From Ancylobacter sp. WKF20 (lineage in GTDB: Bacteria > Pseudomonadota > Alphaproteobacteria > Rhizobiales > Xanthobacteraceae), in contig NZ_CP121679.1 in the NCBI RefSeq assembly GCF_029760895.1, positions 1,426,001 through 1,490,000 of the forward strand: a stretch of 64,000 nucleotides of DNA, written 5' to 3'. Shown in pieces: positions 48,130-56,322 of this stretch. Both the position numbers and the translations under genes were made by a program. Under the pieces are notes generated by a model. It was given only the letters and a program-made list of their open reading frames with translations, was not told where the DNA came from and made no database searches. How positions within the stretch are numbered: the stretch's first letter is position 1; every line of letters begins with the position of its first letter.

Positions 48130-48462
48130 ATGCAGATCGACCGCTTCATCGAAAAGGATGTCGTCATCACCACCGTGAAGGGGCGGCTCGACAGCAGCTC
48201 CTCGCACAAGCTGGACGACTTCCTGGCGGAGATCCCGCAGGGCAACAACCCGATCCTGCTCGATTTCGCCGAGCTCACCTATATCAGCTCGGCCGGGCTG
48301 CGCGTCGTGCTGAAGGCGACCAAGCTCGCCCGCAGCCAGGGCGTGGCGCTCGCCATTTGCAGCCTCGTGCCGCAGGTGCATGAAGTGTTCGATGTCAGCG
48401 GCTTTACCACGCTGATCCCGATCCATCCCAGCCGCGACGCGGCGCTCGCCGCCCTCGCCTAA
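48130..48462 (+). CDS. STAS-domain anti-sigma-factor antagonist (RsbV-like)
   Basis: A 110-residue single-domain STAS protein. The phosphorylatable Ser region reads L-T-Y-I-S-S-A-G-L-R-V-V-L, as in SpoIIAA/RsbV, and G-R-L-D-S-S-S-S-H begins the fold. In partner-switching its unphosphorylated form binds the cognate kinase. A GGGAT element stands before the ATG. It follows the permease and precedes the RsbW-like gene, so the rightward run is permease-STAS-kinase. Confidence 0.92.
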   Translation: MQIDRFIEKDVVITTVKGRLDSSSSHKLDDFLAEIPQGNNPILLDFAELTYISSAGLRVVLKATKLARSQGVALAICSLVPQVHEVFDVSGFTTLIPIHPSRDAALAALA

Positions 48463-48500
48463 GTCAACTTCCCCAGCGGCATCCGTCGGCGGGACAGGCC

Positions 48501-48947
48501 ATGATCATCCGGGAGATCGACCTCAGCCTGCCGAACCAGCTCTCGCAGATGGAGGGTCTGGTCGCCGCGCTCGACTTCTTCATCGAGACCTCCGCCATCC
48601 CCGCCAAGCCGGCCTATCGCCTGCACCTCGCGGTGGACGAGTTCGTCAACAACGCCGTGGACTATGGCTACAAGGACGGGCGCGCCGGCGAGATCGGCGT
48701 GCATCTGCGCCATCTGGGCGAGGCGCTGGAACTCACCCTGTCCGATGATGGCGACGCCTTCGATCCGTTCAACGCCCCCCCGCCGGACCTCGCCGGCACG
48801 CTGGACGAGCGCCGGATCGGCGGGCTGGGCGTGCATCTCGTGCGCACGCTGGCCGACAGCTTTGCCTATAAGCGCGAGAATGGCCGCAACGTCGTGACGC
48901 TTCGCCTCTCCCTCGCCGGTGAGACCGCGCAGGCGCGGGAAGCCTGA
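48501..48947 (+). CDS. RsbW-like anti-sigma factor serine/threonine kinase
   Basis: A 148-residue GHKL ATPase that should phosphorylate the STAS partner and sequester a target. N-box D-E-F-V-N-N-A-V-D-Y-G, G1 box L-S-D-D-G-D-A-F-D-P and G2 box I-G-G-L-G-V-H-L-V-R are intact. It begins 38 bases after the STAS stop, consistent with one operon, and ends 16 bases from the convergent Na/Pi transporter. No sigma-factor gene is in the window, so the regulated partner is unknown. Confidence 0.92.
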   Translation: MIIREIDLSLPNQLSQMEGLVAALDFFIETSAIPAKPAYRLHLAVDEFVNNAVDYGYKDGRAGEIGVHLRHLGEALELTLSDDGDAFDPFNAPPPDLAGTLDERRIGGLGVHLVRTLADSFAYKRENGRNVVTLRLSLAGETAQAREA

Positions 48948-48963
48948 GAGCCCTCGCGGCGGG

Positions 48964-50559
48964 TCAGCTCGATTCCAGCGCCCGGTGCGCCTGGGTGAAG
49001 TCGTTCACCAGCCGGCGCGCCATCCAGACGATCCGCTCGAACAGCATGGTCATGCGGAACAGCGCGTTCTGCGCGCCGGGCGTGATGTCCTGCTGGGCGG
49101 AGAGGCGCAGCCGCAGATCTTCCATCAGTTTGTCGCGATGGCCGAGAAGGCCGAGCACCAGCGCGGCATCCTCCGCCCCCAGGCTCTCGCCATGCTCCGC
49201 GACCGCGCTCAGCAGCGCGTGCAGCGCCTCGATCAGCCGCTGGGCGGTATCAACCGCCTGCGCCTCGCGGGCCGCCTCGACGAATTCCGCCAGCGCCTCA
49301 TGCAGCGCCCCGGCATTGGTCGCGCCCTCATCGACCAGCAGCGCGGTCGCCACCTGCTCGCGGGTCAACGCGCCATCGAGCAGCGTGGCGAGATAGGCGC
49401 GGATGGTGCCGGCGAGCGACTGGCCGGCGGTCTTCAGCGTCGCCGCCGGCGGCGTGCTCGGCTCGCCCTCGTCGCGCACATGATCGAGCAGCAGCGGCAG
49501 GCGGGCGCTGAGCCGCGCCAGCTCGCGCAAGGCGAGGTCGAGCGCGGTTGATGGATCGCCCGCCGCCTCGCGCAGCAGGAAGGCGGGCTGGGCCAGCGTC
49601 TCCGCCGGGCTTTCGCGCGTCACCCGCAGCAGCAGGTGCCGGGTCGGCGTTTCCAGCAGGTTGGTGATGAAGGCGCCGCCGATCTGCGCCAGCAGGAACA
49701 GGATGGCGATCTGCGCGCCGGCATCCTCGCCCACGAGGCCCAGCGCGCCATCCAGATGGGCGGGAAACAGCGCCGCGATCACGCAGACCAGCGCCAGCAG
49801 CGCCGAGCCGGCGACCTTCTGCAGCACCTGCAGGGCGAAGACGATGCGCCCGGACATCGCCTCGCCGGGGATCAGGATGATGTTGTTGACCGAGCCGGCG
49901 AGATTGGCGCCCGCCACCAGAGGCAGGGCGGCGCCGAGATCGAGAAGGTCGCTGCCCACCGCCGTCACCGCGATCGCCGCCGCGACGGAGGAGGACTGCG
50001 CGGCGAGCGCGAAGGCGGCACCGATGCCCGCCAGCAGCCAGGGGCTACCCACGGCAATCTCCCACAGCGGATTGCCCATTAGGCTCTCACGCATCGGCCC
50101 AACCGCGACCGAGACGAGGTGCATGCCGAACAGCAGCAGCGCGGCGCCGAGCGCGGCTTCCATCACGTTGCGCATACGGTCGCCGCGCGCGAGGTTGAAA
50201 TAGGTGGCGAAGCCGACAATGCCGATGACGATGGCGGCCGGCGTCGCCGTGTCGATGGCAACGATCAGCGGCAGCAGCGCGGTGCCGACATTGGCCCAGG
50301 TCGGCGCCAGCAGCGCCGGCCCGTCCGGCAGCACGCCGCCGCGCACGAAGGAGACGATGATCCACGAGACGGCGGTCGAGCTCTGCGTGACCATGCCGGC
50401 CACGACGCCGCTGATCGCCGTGCTCAACGGCGCCCGCAGCGCCCCGGCAAAGGCCGCGCGCGCCCGCCGGCCGACCAGCGGCACGAGATTGGCGGAGAGG
50501 CCGCGCACGCCGATGAAGAACAGGCCGAGCCCGCTCAGCAGAAATCCAACCGGTCCCAT
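48964..50559 (-). CDS. Na/Pi cotransporter family protein with PhoU-like tail
   Basis: A 531-residue transporter. The membrane part (about 1-305) shows the paired QSS motifs of the NptA/SLC34-like family, T-Q-S-S-T-A-V-S and A-Q-S-S-S-V-A-A. From about residue 320 the protein is soluble and largely helical, resembling a PhoU-like regulatory region. It is the last gene of the leftward operon (PP2C regulator, hybrid kinase, response regulator, transporter), with a 54-base gap from the response regulator. Confidence 0.9.
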   Translation of the reverse strand: MGPVGFLLSGLGLFFIGVRGLSANLVPLVGRRARAAFAGALRAPLSTAISGVVAGMVTQSSTAVSWIIVSFVRGGVLPDGPALLAPTWANVGTALLPLIVAIDTATPAAIVIGIVGFATYFNLARGDRMRNVMEAALGAALLLFGMHLVSVAVGPMRESLMGNPLWEIAVGSPWLLAGIGAAFALAAQSSSVAAAIAVTAVGSDLLDLGAALPLVAGANLAGSVNNIILIPGEAMSGRIVFALQVLQKVAGSALLALVCVIAALFPAHLDGALGLVGEDAGAQIAILFLLAQIGGAFITNLLETPTRHLLLRVTRESPAETLAQPAFLLREAAGDPSTALDLALRELARLSARLPLLLDHVRDEGEPSTPPAATLKTAGQSLAGTIRAYLATLLDGALTREQVATALLVDEGATNAGALHEALAEFVEAAREAQAVDTAQRLIEALHALLSAVAEHGESLGAEDAALVLGLLGHRDKLMEDLRLRLSAQQDITPGAQNALFRMTMLFERIVWMARRLVNDFTQAHRALESS

Positions 50560-50613
50560 CGGATCACGCCCCGGACGCAGGAAGGCCGCGGCGCGGCAGG
50601 AAAGGCACGGTCC

Positions 50614-50982
50614 TCATGACAGGCCGAGCAGCGCGTTGATCTTGCCCATCAGCCGGGGGAGCTCCACCGGCTTGGTGTCGAAGTCATCGCACCCGGCCGC
50701 CAGCGCCTGCTCGCGGTCCTGCGCCATGGCATGGGCGGTGAGCGCGATGACGGGGATGGCGCGGGTGGTGGGATCGGCCTTCACCCGCCGCGTCGCCTCC
50801 CATCCGTCGAGCACCGGCAGGCTCATATCCATCAGGATCAGGTCCGGCTTTTCGGATCCGGCGAGATCCACCCCTTCCTGACCATTGACCGCGATCACCA
50901 CCTCGAAGCCGTTGCGCGTCAGGCGCCGGCTCAGCATGTCGCGGTTCATCTCATTGTCTTCGACCAGCAGAATTTTCGGCAT
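50614..50982 (-). CDS. Single-domain response regulator (CheY/DivK-like)
   Basis: A 122-residue receiver domain with no output part. It has the acidic pocket L-V-E-D-N-E-M-N, the phosphoacceptor Asp in L-I-L-M-D-M-S-L-P, the switch Thr in A-L-T-A-H-A-M and the Lys in D-T-K-P-V-E-L. It is 9 bases from the hybrid kinase gene and presumably receives phosphate from it or relays it to another partner. Confidence 0.94.
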   Translation of the reverse strand: MPKILLVEDNEMNRDMLSRRLTRNGFEVVIAVNGQEGVDLAGSEKPDLILMDMSLPVLDGWEATRRVKADPTTRAIPVIALTAHAMAQDREQALAAGCDDFDTKPVELPRLMGKINALLGLS

Positions 50983-50991
50983 GTTCCCTCC

Positions 50992-53316
50992 TCACCCCGG
51001 CTTGTGGCTGGCGATGGTGGCCAGCGCCGAACCGAGCGAGCCGATCGGCTGCGCGCTCTTGTTGAGGATCAGCAGCGTGTTGCGGGCGAGGAACTCGCGC
51101 TCCTCGGCCGTCAGCTCCTTGGCCGTCAGCACCACGATGGGCAGGTCGCCGAAACGCTCATCGGCACGTACATGCGAGAGAAACTCGAAGCCGTCCATCT
51201 CCGGCATCATCAGGTCGAGCAGCACCAGCGCCGGCAGATGATGGGCCTCCAGCCAGTCGAGCGCCGCCTGGCCGTTCGCCGCCTCGGCGGCGTGCAGCCC
51301 GACATCCTCGATGGTCTTGCGGATCATGGCGCGGACCTGCGGATCGTCATCGACAACCAGCACCAGCCCCTCCTCCTCGCCCGGCGCGAACTTATGGATC
51401 AGCGCGATCAGCCGCTGCCGGTCGATCGGCTTGGTCATGTATTCGGAGGCGCCGAGCGAATAGCCGAGATTCCGGTCGTCGACGATGGTCAGCATGATGA
51501 CCGGGATGTGCTCGAGCGCCGGCTCGGACTTCATGATGCCGAGCACCGACCAGCCGTCGATCTTCGGCATCATCACGTCGAGCGTGACGATGTCCGGCGG
51601 CTCGCGGCGCATGATGTTGAGTGCCTCGATGCCGTCGCGGGCGTGGCGCAGCACATAGCCTTCCTTGCCGAGCGTCGCCGCCAGCACCTCATGCACCGCC
51701 GGGTCGTCATCGACCACCAGCACGGTGATGGCGCCAGGCTCCGCCGGCGCGCCGGGATCGGACAGGTCGGGCGCTGCCGCGCTGTCGGCCGCCGCCGTCT
51801 TGGTCTCGACCGGCAATTCGATGGTGAAGGTCGAGCCGACGCCGGGCTGGCTGGCGACGTTGATCGTGCCGCCGAGCATGGCGGCGAAATGCTTGGTGAT
51901 GGTCAGGCCGAGCCCCGTGCCGCCGAAATTGCGGGTGGTGGAGCTGTCCGCCTGGGTAAAGGCCTGGAACAGCCGGCCCATCTGCTCCTCGCTCATGCCG
52001 ATGCCGCTGTCGGCGACCTCGAAGCGCACCACCTCGCCGCCCTCGCCCTCGATGCGCAGGAGGCGCAGCACGACCTCGCCCTTCTTGGTGAACTTGGCGG
52101 CGTTGCTGAGCAGGTTGATGAGGCTCTGCTTCAGCTTGGTCACATCGGTGCGCAGCGAGCCGATATCCATCGGGCAGTCGATGACGAAGCGGTTCTCGTT
52201 CTTCGCCATCATCGGGCTGACGATGGTCTTCACCTCTTCCACCATGCGGGTGAGGAAGACCTGCTCGAGATAGACGTCCATCCGCCCGGCCTCGATCTTG
52301 GAGAGGTCGAGGATGTCGTTGATGAGACCCAAAAGGTGCTTGCCGGCGGCCTGGATCTTGTCGAGGTCGGCGACCATCGCCGTGTTGCCCTCGTCGGCCG
52401 CGTCCTCGGAGAGGATCTCGCTGTAGCCGATGATGGCGTTGAGCGGGGTGCGCAGCTCATGGCTCATATTGGCGAGGAAGGCGGATTTGACCCGGCTCGC
52501 CGATTCCGCCGCTTCCTTGGCCTCGCGCAGCTGCTGCTCCATGCGCACCCGGTCGCTGATGTCGACGAAGGTGCCGATGATCGCCGGCTGGCCGCGGAAA
52601 TCGAGATGCTCATGCGAGACCATGGTGCAGATGCTCGTGCCGTCCGAACGCGGCAGGTAGAACTCCTGCCGCTCGGTCGACGGGCTCATGAGAATGTCGA
52701 TCAGCCGGGCGGTCTTCTCGGTGTCGCCCACCAGCTCGGCGATGGGCCGGTCGATCAGTGTGGCCGCATCCTTGCCGATCAGCCGGCCGAAGCAGCCATT
52801 GGAATGGCGCACCACATGGCTCTTTATATCCATGATGACGAGGCCGACGGGCGCGGCGGCGTCGATGGCGCGCAGCTGCTCCTCGTCCTCGCGCAGTTTC
52901 ATCTCGGCGATCTTGCGCTCGGTGATGTCGGTGTAGATGGCGATGAAGCCGCCGCCGGGCACCGGGTCGCGCCGCACCTCGAGATAGGTGCCGTCCGGCC
53001 GCACGCGCTCGAAGGAATGGGGATGGTCGAGCTGCTTGATGCGCTGGGCCAGCGCCACCTCGATATCCACCTCGCCGAACTCACCGCGCGCGCCGAGATA
53101 GCGGATGTAGTCGGCAAAGGTGTGCTCGCTGGTGAGGAACTCGTCGGGCATGTCGAGATATTCGCGGAACAGCTTGTTCCACGTCACGAGGCGATGCTCG
53201 GCGTCATACATGGCGACGCCCTGCGACATGTTCTCCAGCGTCGCCCGCAGCAGCGTGGCCTCGCGCCCGTCCAGCCCCTCCTCGGGAAGGGTCGCGGCCT
53301 TCGTGTCCTTGGTCAT
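50992..53316 (-). CDS. PAS-PAS hybrid histidine kinase with two receiver domains
   Basis: A 774-residue soluble sensor. Domain order: PAS 1 (about 25-135), PAS 2 (about 145-258), HisKA with S-H286-E-L-R-T-P-L-N, HATPase (about 390-503) with N-L-L-S-N-A-A-K, D-S-G-I-G and G-G-T-G-L-G-L, then receiver 1 (530-640, Asp580) and receiver 2 (650-770, Asp701). No membrane helix is apparent, so it senses a cytoplasmic cue. It sits 24 bases after the REC-PP2C gene and 9 before the response regulator. Confidence 0.95.
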   Translation of the reverse strand: MTKDTKAATLPEEGLDGREATLLRATLENMSQGVAMYDAEHRLVTWNKLFREYLDMPDEFLTSEHTFADYIRYLGARGEFGEVDIEVALAQRIKQLDHPHSFERVRPDGTYLEVRRDPVPGGGFIAIYTDITERKIAEMKLREDEEQLRAIDAAAPVGLVIMDIKSHVVRHSNGCFGRLIGKDAATLIDRPIAELVGDTEKTARLIDILMSPSTERQEFYLPRSDGTSICTMVSHEHLDFRGQPAIIGTFVDISDRVRMEQQLREAKEAAESASRVKSAFLANMSHELRTPLNAIIGYSEILSEDAADEGNTAMVADLDKIQAAGKHLLGLINDILDLSKIEAGRMDVYLEQVFLTRMVEEVKTIVSPMMAKNENRFVIDCPMDIGSLRTDVTKLKQSLINLLSNAAKFTKKGEVVLRLLRIEGEGGEVVRFEVADSGIGMSEEQMGRLFQAFTQADSSTTRNFGGTGLGLTITKHFAAMLGGTINVASQPGVGSTFTIELPVETKTAAADSAAAPDLSDPGAPAEPGAITVLVVDDDPAVHEVLAATLGKEGYVLRHARDGIEALNIMRREPPDIVTLDVMMPKIDGWSVLGIMKSEPALEHIPVIMLTIVDDRNLGYSLGASEYMTKPIDRQRLIALIHKFAPGEEEGLVLVVDDDPQVRAMIRKTIEDVGLHAAEAANGQAALDWLEAHHLPALVLLDLMMPEMDGFEFLSHVRADERFGDLPIVVLTAKELTAEEREFLARNTLLILNKSAQPIGSLGSALATIASHKPG

Positions 53317-53340
53317 CTCTCCCCCTTGCCGCTTTTCTTC

Positions 53341-54540
53341 TCAGCCCGCCGGAACGCCGTCCGGCCCGAGCGCCAGCAGGATCGCCGCCATGTCGTCAAA
53401 GGCCGGCAAGCCGGCCTCGAAGCCGCGCACGTCGCTGACGAGGCGGGCAAGCACCCGCGCCTCGCCCGGCGCTTCCGCGTGCCCCAGTTCGGCGAAAAGG
53501 GCGGCGAGCCGCTCCTCGCCATAGAGCGCCGCGCCGGCATTCTGCGCCTCGGTGAAACCATCGGTGACGATGAGCAGCCGGTCGCCTTCGGCCAGCACGG
53601 CCTGCGCGCTCCGATACGGAAACTCTTCCATCACGCCCAGCGCCGGCCCGCCAAAGCCCTGAAGCCGGGACAGGCCGCCATCAGCGCGGCGCAGGAAAGG
53701 CGGCACATGGCCGGCGCGCACATAGGCGAGCTCGCCGCTCGCGGCCTCCAGCACGGCCAGCGTCAGCGTCACGAACATGCAGCCGGCATTGCCGCGTGAC
53801 AGCGCGTCATTGACCATGCCCACCGCCCGCGCCGGATCGCCGAACAGCGCCGGCGCATCCGGCCGCGCCGCCAGCGCGCGGAACATGGCATGGGTGCGCG
53901 CCATCATCAGCGCCGCGGCGGCGCCCTTGTCGGAGACGTCGCCGACGATGAGCGCCATGCGGTCGTCGCCCACCGGGAAATAGTCGACGAGATCGCCACC
54001 GACCTCCTTGGCCGGTTCCAGCAGCGTGTCGATGGTGAGCACGCGCCCGTCCACCGTGCCGGCAAAGGCCGGCGGCACCAGCGCGAGCTGGAGCGTGCGT
54101 GCCTCGTTCAGCTCCACCTGCTTGCGGCGCAGCTCGTCGCGCGTGCGGTCGCGCAGCGCCTTCTTCTCCAGCGTCGCCATGACGCGGGCGCGCAGCAGCG
54201 TCGGGTTGAAGGGCTTGAAGATGAAATCGTCGGCGCCCAGCTCGATGCAGCGCACCACCGGGTCGATCTCGTTCAGCGCCGAGACCACGATCACCGGCAG
54301 GTCATGGATCGCCCCGCTGGCTTTCAGCGCGTCGAGCACGCCGAAGCCGTCGAGTTCCGGCATCATGATGTCGAGCAGCACGAGGTCATAGGCGGTCTTG
54401 CCGATGGCGGCGAGCGCCTCATGGCCGTTGGCGGCCTCGTCGAGGCGGCTGAAGCCAAGCCGTTTCAGGCGGCGCATGAGCAGATCGCGATTCTCGGCGA
54501 CGTCATCCACCACCAGAATCGCCGCGTTCGGGTCTGCCAT
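53341..54540 (-). CDS. Response regulator with SpoIIE/RsbU-type PP2C phosphatase
   Basis: A 399-residue protein: receiver domain (1-125; phosphoacceptor in V-L-L-D-I-M-M-P-E-L, Lys in F-I-F-K-P-F), a helical linker (A-L-R-D-R-T-R-D-E-L-R-R), then a PPM-type phosphatase (about 160-395) with E-V-G-G-D-L-V-D, I-V-G-D-V-S-D-K-G, and I-V-T-D-G-F-T-E metal motifs. It fits a RsbU-like role: when phosphorylated, dephosphorylate the STAS protein. ATG 54540 starts the receiver; the longer frame upstream is unsupported. Confidence 0.94.
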   Translation of the reverse strand: MADPNAAILVVDDVAENRDLLMRRLKRLGFSRLDEAANGHEALAAIGKTAYDLVLLDIMMPELDGFGVLDALKASGAIHDLPVIVVSALNEIDPVVRCIELGADDFIFKPFNPTLLRARVMATLEKKALRDRTRDELRRKQVELNEARTLQLALVPPAFAGTVDGRVLTIDTLLEPAKEVGGDLVDYFPVGDDRMALIVGDVSDKGAAAALMMARTHAMFRALAARPDAPALFGDPARAVGMVNDALSRGNAGCMFVTLTLAVLEAASGELAYVRAGHVPPFLRRADGGLSRLQGFGGPALGVMEEFPYRSAQAVLAEGDRLLIVTDGFTEAQNAGAALYGEERLAALFAELGHAEAPGEARVLARLVSDVRGFEAGLPAFDDMAAILLALGPDGVPAG

Positions 54541-54728
54541 CGGCGCGCCTGCCCCCGCTCCATGAAGTCGCGCGGAATATCCACGCAAAGCCCGGCCTTA
54601 GCAACGGCGGAAGCCGTCTGACGCTGCGGCAGTCCGGTGGGATTTTCCGTGGCATGCGCGGCGGCGACGCAGCGGCATGGCAAAGCGGCGGGCCGGACCC
54701 TAGATAGGGAGGAGACGAGGGAGACAAG

Positions 54729-55037
54729 ATGCAAAGATTGTTGGGCGCCCGCGCGGCGATCATCCTCGTCGCGCTGCTCGCGCCGGGCCTGCCGGCGCTG
54801 GCCCAGACATCGACCAGCCCAGGGAATCGCTACGTGCCGCAACGCCCGGATTCGGTGCGACCGAACAGCCAGAACCTGATGCAGGGGCCGTCCTACTGGA
54901 CGCCGCAGCAGCGCCGGCTCAACGTGCCCGGCGCCACCAGCAATCCCAGCCTGCGGCGCGACACCGGCGCCTACCCGCCGCAACCCCTCCCGCCCCCGCC
55001 CCGCCCGGCCGAGACGCCGCCAAAGACCGGCGGGTGA
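54729..55037 (+). CDS. Small secreted Pro-rich protein, unknown function
   Basis: A 102-residue protein with a signal peptide (about 1-25, ending A-L-A-Q) and a mature part rich in Pro, Arg, Asn and Gln. It has no family I recognise. GGAGGAG-type ribosome site lies just before the start. It is divergent from the REC-PP2C gene and convergent with the outer-membrane barrel gene. Confidence 0.7.
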   Translation: MQRLLGARAAIILVALLAPGLPALAQTSTSPGNRYVPQRPDSVRPNSQNLMQGPSYWTPQQRRLNVPGATSNPSLRRDTGAYPPQPLPPPPRPAETPPKTGG

Positions 55038-55058
55038 CAGGCCGGGCCGGAAGCCGGT

Positions 55059-55958
55059 TCAGAACGCCCGGTTGATCGACAGGGTGATCGCCTGCGTGCT
55101 GGTCGCCCCCGAGAAGGTGCCGCTGAGGATGCCGGTATCCTCGAAACCGCCCCGCGCCGTCGTGGAGAACGGGCCGGCATAGGCGAGGCTGACGTTTTCC
55201 GTGAGCGCGTAGGTGTAGCTGATGTCGAGGAACCAGTCCGGGGTCACGAAATAGGTGGCGCCGACCACGACCGCGCCGCCCCACGCCCAGTCCGAGGCCG
55301 AGTAGCTCGCCGAGCGGCCGGTGATGTCGTAGTGCACGCCATTAATGTCGGCGAGACCCACCACCTCGTTGAAGGTGTAGTTGACCCGCGACAGCGTGGG
55401 CCCGGCGCCGAGATACAGGAAGCCCTTCTCGAAGGACCGGCCGATGAACGGCACCAGCGCGAACTGGTTGTCGAGGCTCGTCGTGTAGGAGCGCGCGACG
55501 ACATTGCCGGTGAAGGTGGACGGGGACGCGCCGGTGAACGACCCGGCCTGCGGCACCACCACGGGCTCGGTCTGCGCATCGCCGCCGACATAATTATAGG
55601 TGAACTTCACGCCCCACAGCCATTCCGTGCCGGGGATGCGGCTGAAATAGCCGAGCTGCGCCGCGCCGGAGAGGTCATAGGACGTGTCAAAGCCGGGGCT
55701 CATCGCGCCGCCCGCCGAGCCGGCGCCTGCTTCCACCCCGTTTTCATAGATGGTCGAGACACCCTGCGCGTAGAGGCTCTGATCGGTGAAGCGCGTGGCG
55801 TTCAGGCTGCCGCCGGCACCGATGAAGAAGGCGCTGTCCGGCACCAGCGTGACGCTCGCCGGCATGGAGGCCGGGGCCTTGGTGATGGCCTGCGCCTGCG
55901 CGGTCGCGGTGATCGCCGCAAAGCCGGCCACGGCGCAGAAAAGTCTGACGACCCGCAT
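55059..55958 (-). CDS. Outer-membrane beta-barrel protein
   Basis: A 299-residue secreted protein with a signal peptide (1-23, T-A-Q-A) and a run of amphipathic, aromatic-rich strands: F-F-I-G-A-G-G-S-L-N, L-W-G-V-K-F-T-Y-N-Y-V-G-G, F-L-Y-L-G-A-G-P-T-L-S and W-F-L-D-I-S-Y-T-Y. It ends I-N-R-A-F, the C-terminal Phe expected for BAM-assembled barrels. It resembles OmpW/Omp25-like porin-like proteins in general form, but a specific family is not fixed. GGGGGAAC precedes the chosen ATG. Confidence 0.8.
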   Translation of the reverse strand: MRVVRLFCAVAGFAAITATAQAQAITKAPASMPASVTLVPDSAFFIGAGGSLNATRFTDQSLYAQGVSTIYENGVEAGAGSAGGAMSPGFDTSYDLSGAAQLGYFSRIPGTEWLWGVKFTYNYVGGDAQTEPVVVPQAGSFTGASPSTFTGNVVARSYTTSLDNQFALVPFIGRSFEKGFLYLGAGPTLSRVNYTFNEVVGLADINGVHYDITGRSASYSASDWAWGGAVVVGATYFVTPDWFLDISYTYALTENVSLAYAGPFSTTARGGFEDTGILSGTFSGATSTQAITLSINRAF

Positions 55959-56322
55959 GATGTTCCCCCGCAGCCCGTAGGCCGATGCCTGAAATCGCCG
56001 TCCGCAAGTCCCGACGGCGTGGGGAAGGTCACAGGCGCGGAGCGGCTGGAATAGCGCCACGACTCAGCACGCGTGACGTTCAGCCGGGAGGGTATAAAAG
56101 CGGAGGTTGCAGCGCAATTGCCATCTACCGGATGGGCCGGCGTGGCAGCGCCTCTTCAGCCAGGCGTCCGCAGTACCGCCGTCATCCCCGGGCTTGGTCC
56201 GGGGATCCACGACTTTGATACCGGAGAAAGACGTGGATGGCCGGGCCAAGCCCGGCCATGACGTTCTAGGGACAGTATCGGTCAGCCAGCCCTGACAGCG
56301 CCGGGACGGAACCGTTCCCCGC
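55959..56322. other. Intergenic region with one REP-like element
   Basis: This 364-base gap separates the outer-membrane barrel gene from the end of thrS. Its first part should hold the barrel gene promoter, although no clear -35/-10 pair could be picked. It contains the palindromic repeat at 56180-56263. No further gene is apparent. Confidence 0.6.
56180..56263. repeat. REP-like palindromic repeat, second type
   Basis: An 84-base element with ends CGTCAT / ATGACG and inner matching arms (GGGCTTGG with GGCCAAGCCC; CCACG with CGTGG). It begins like the other two elements but its interior is different, so it belongs to a separate subfamily of the same style of repeat. It stands downstream of thrS. 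Confidence 0.75.
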
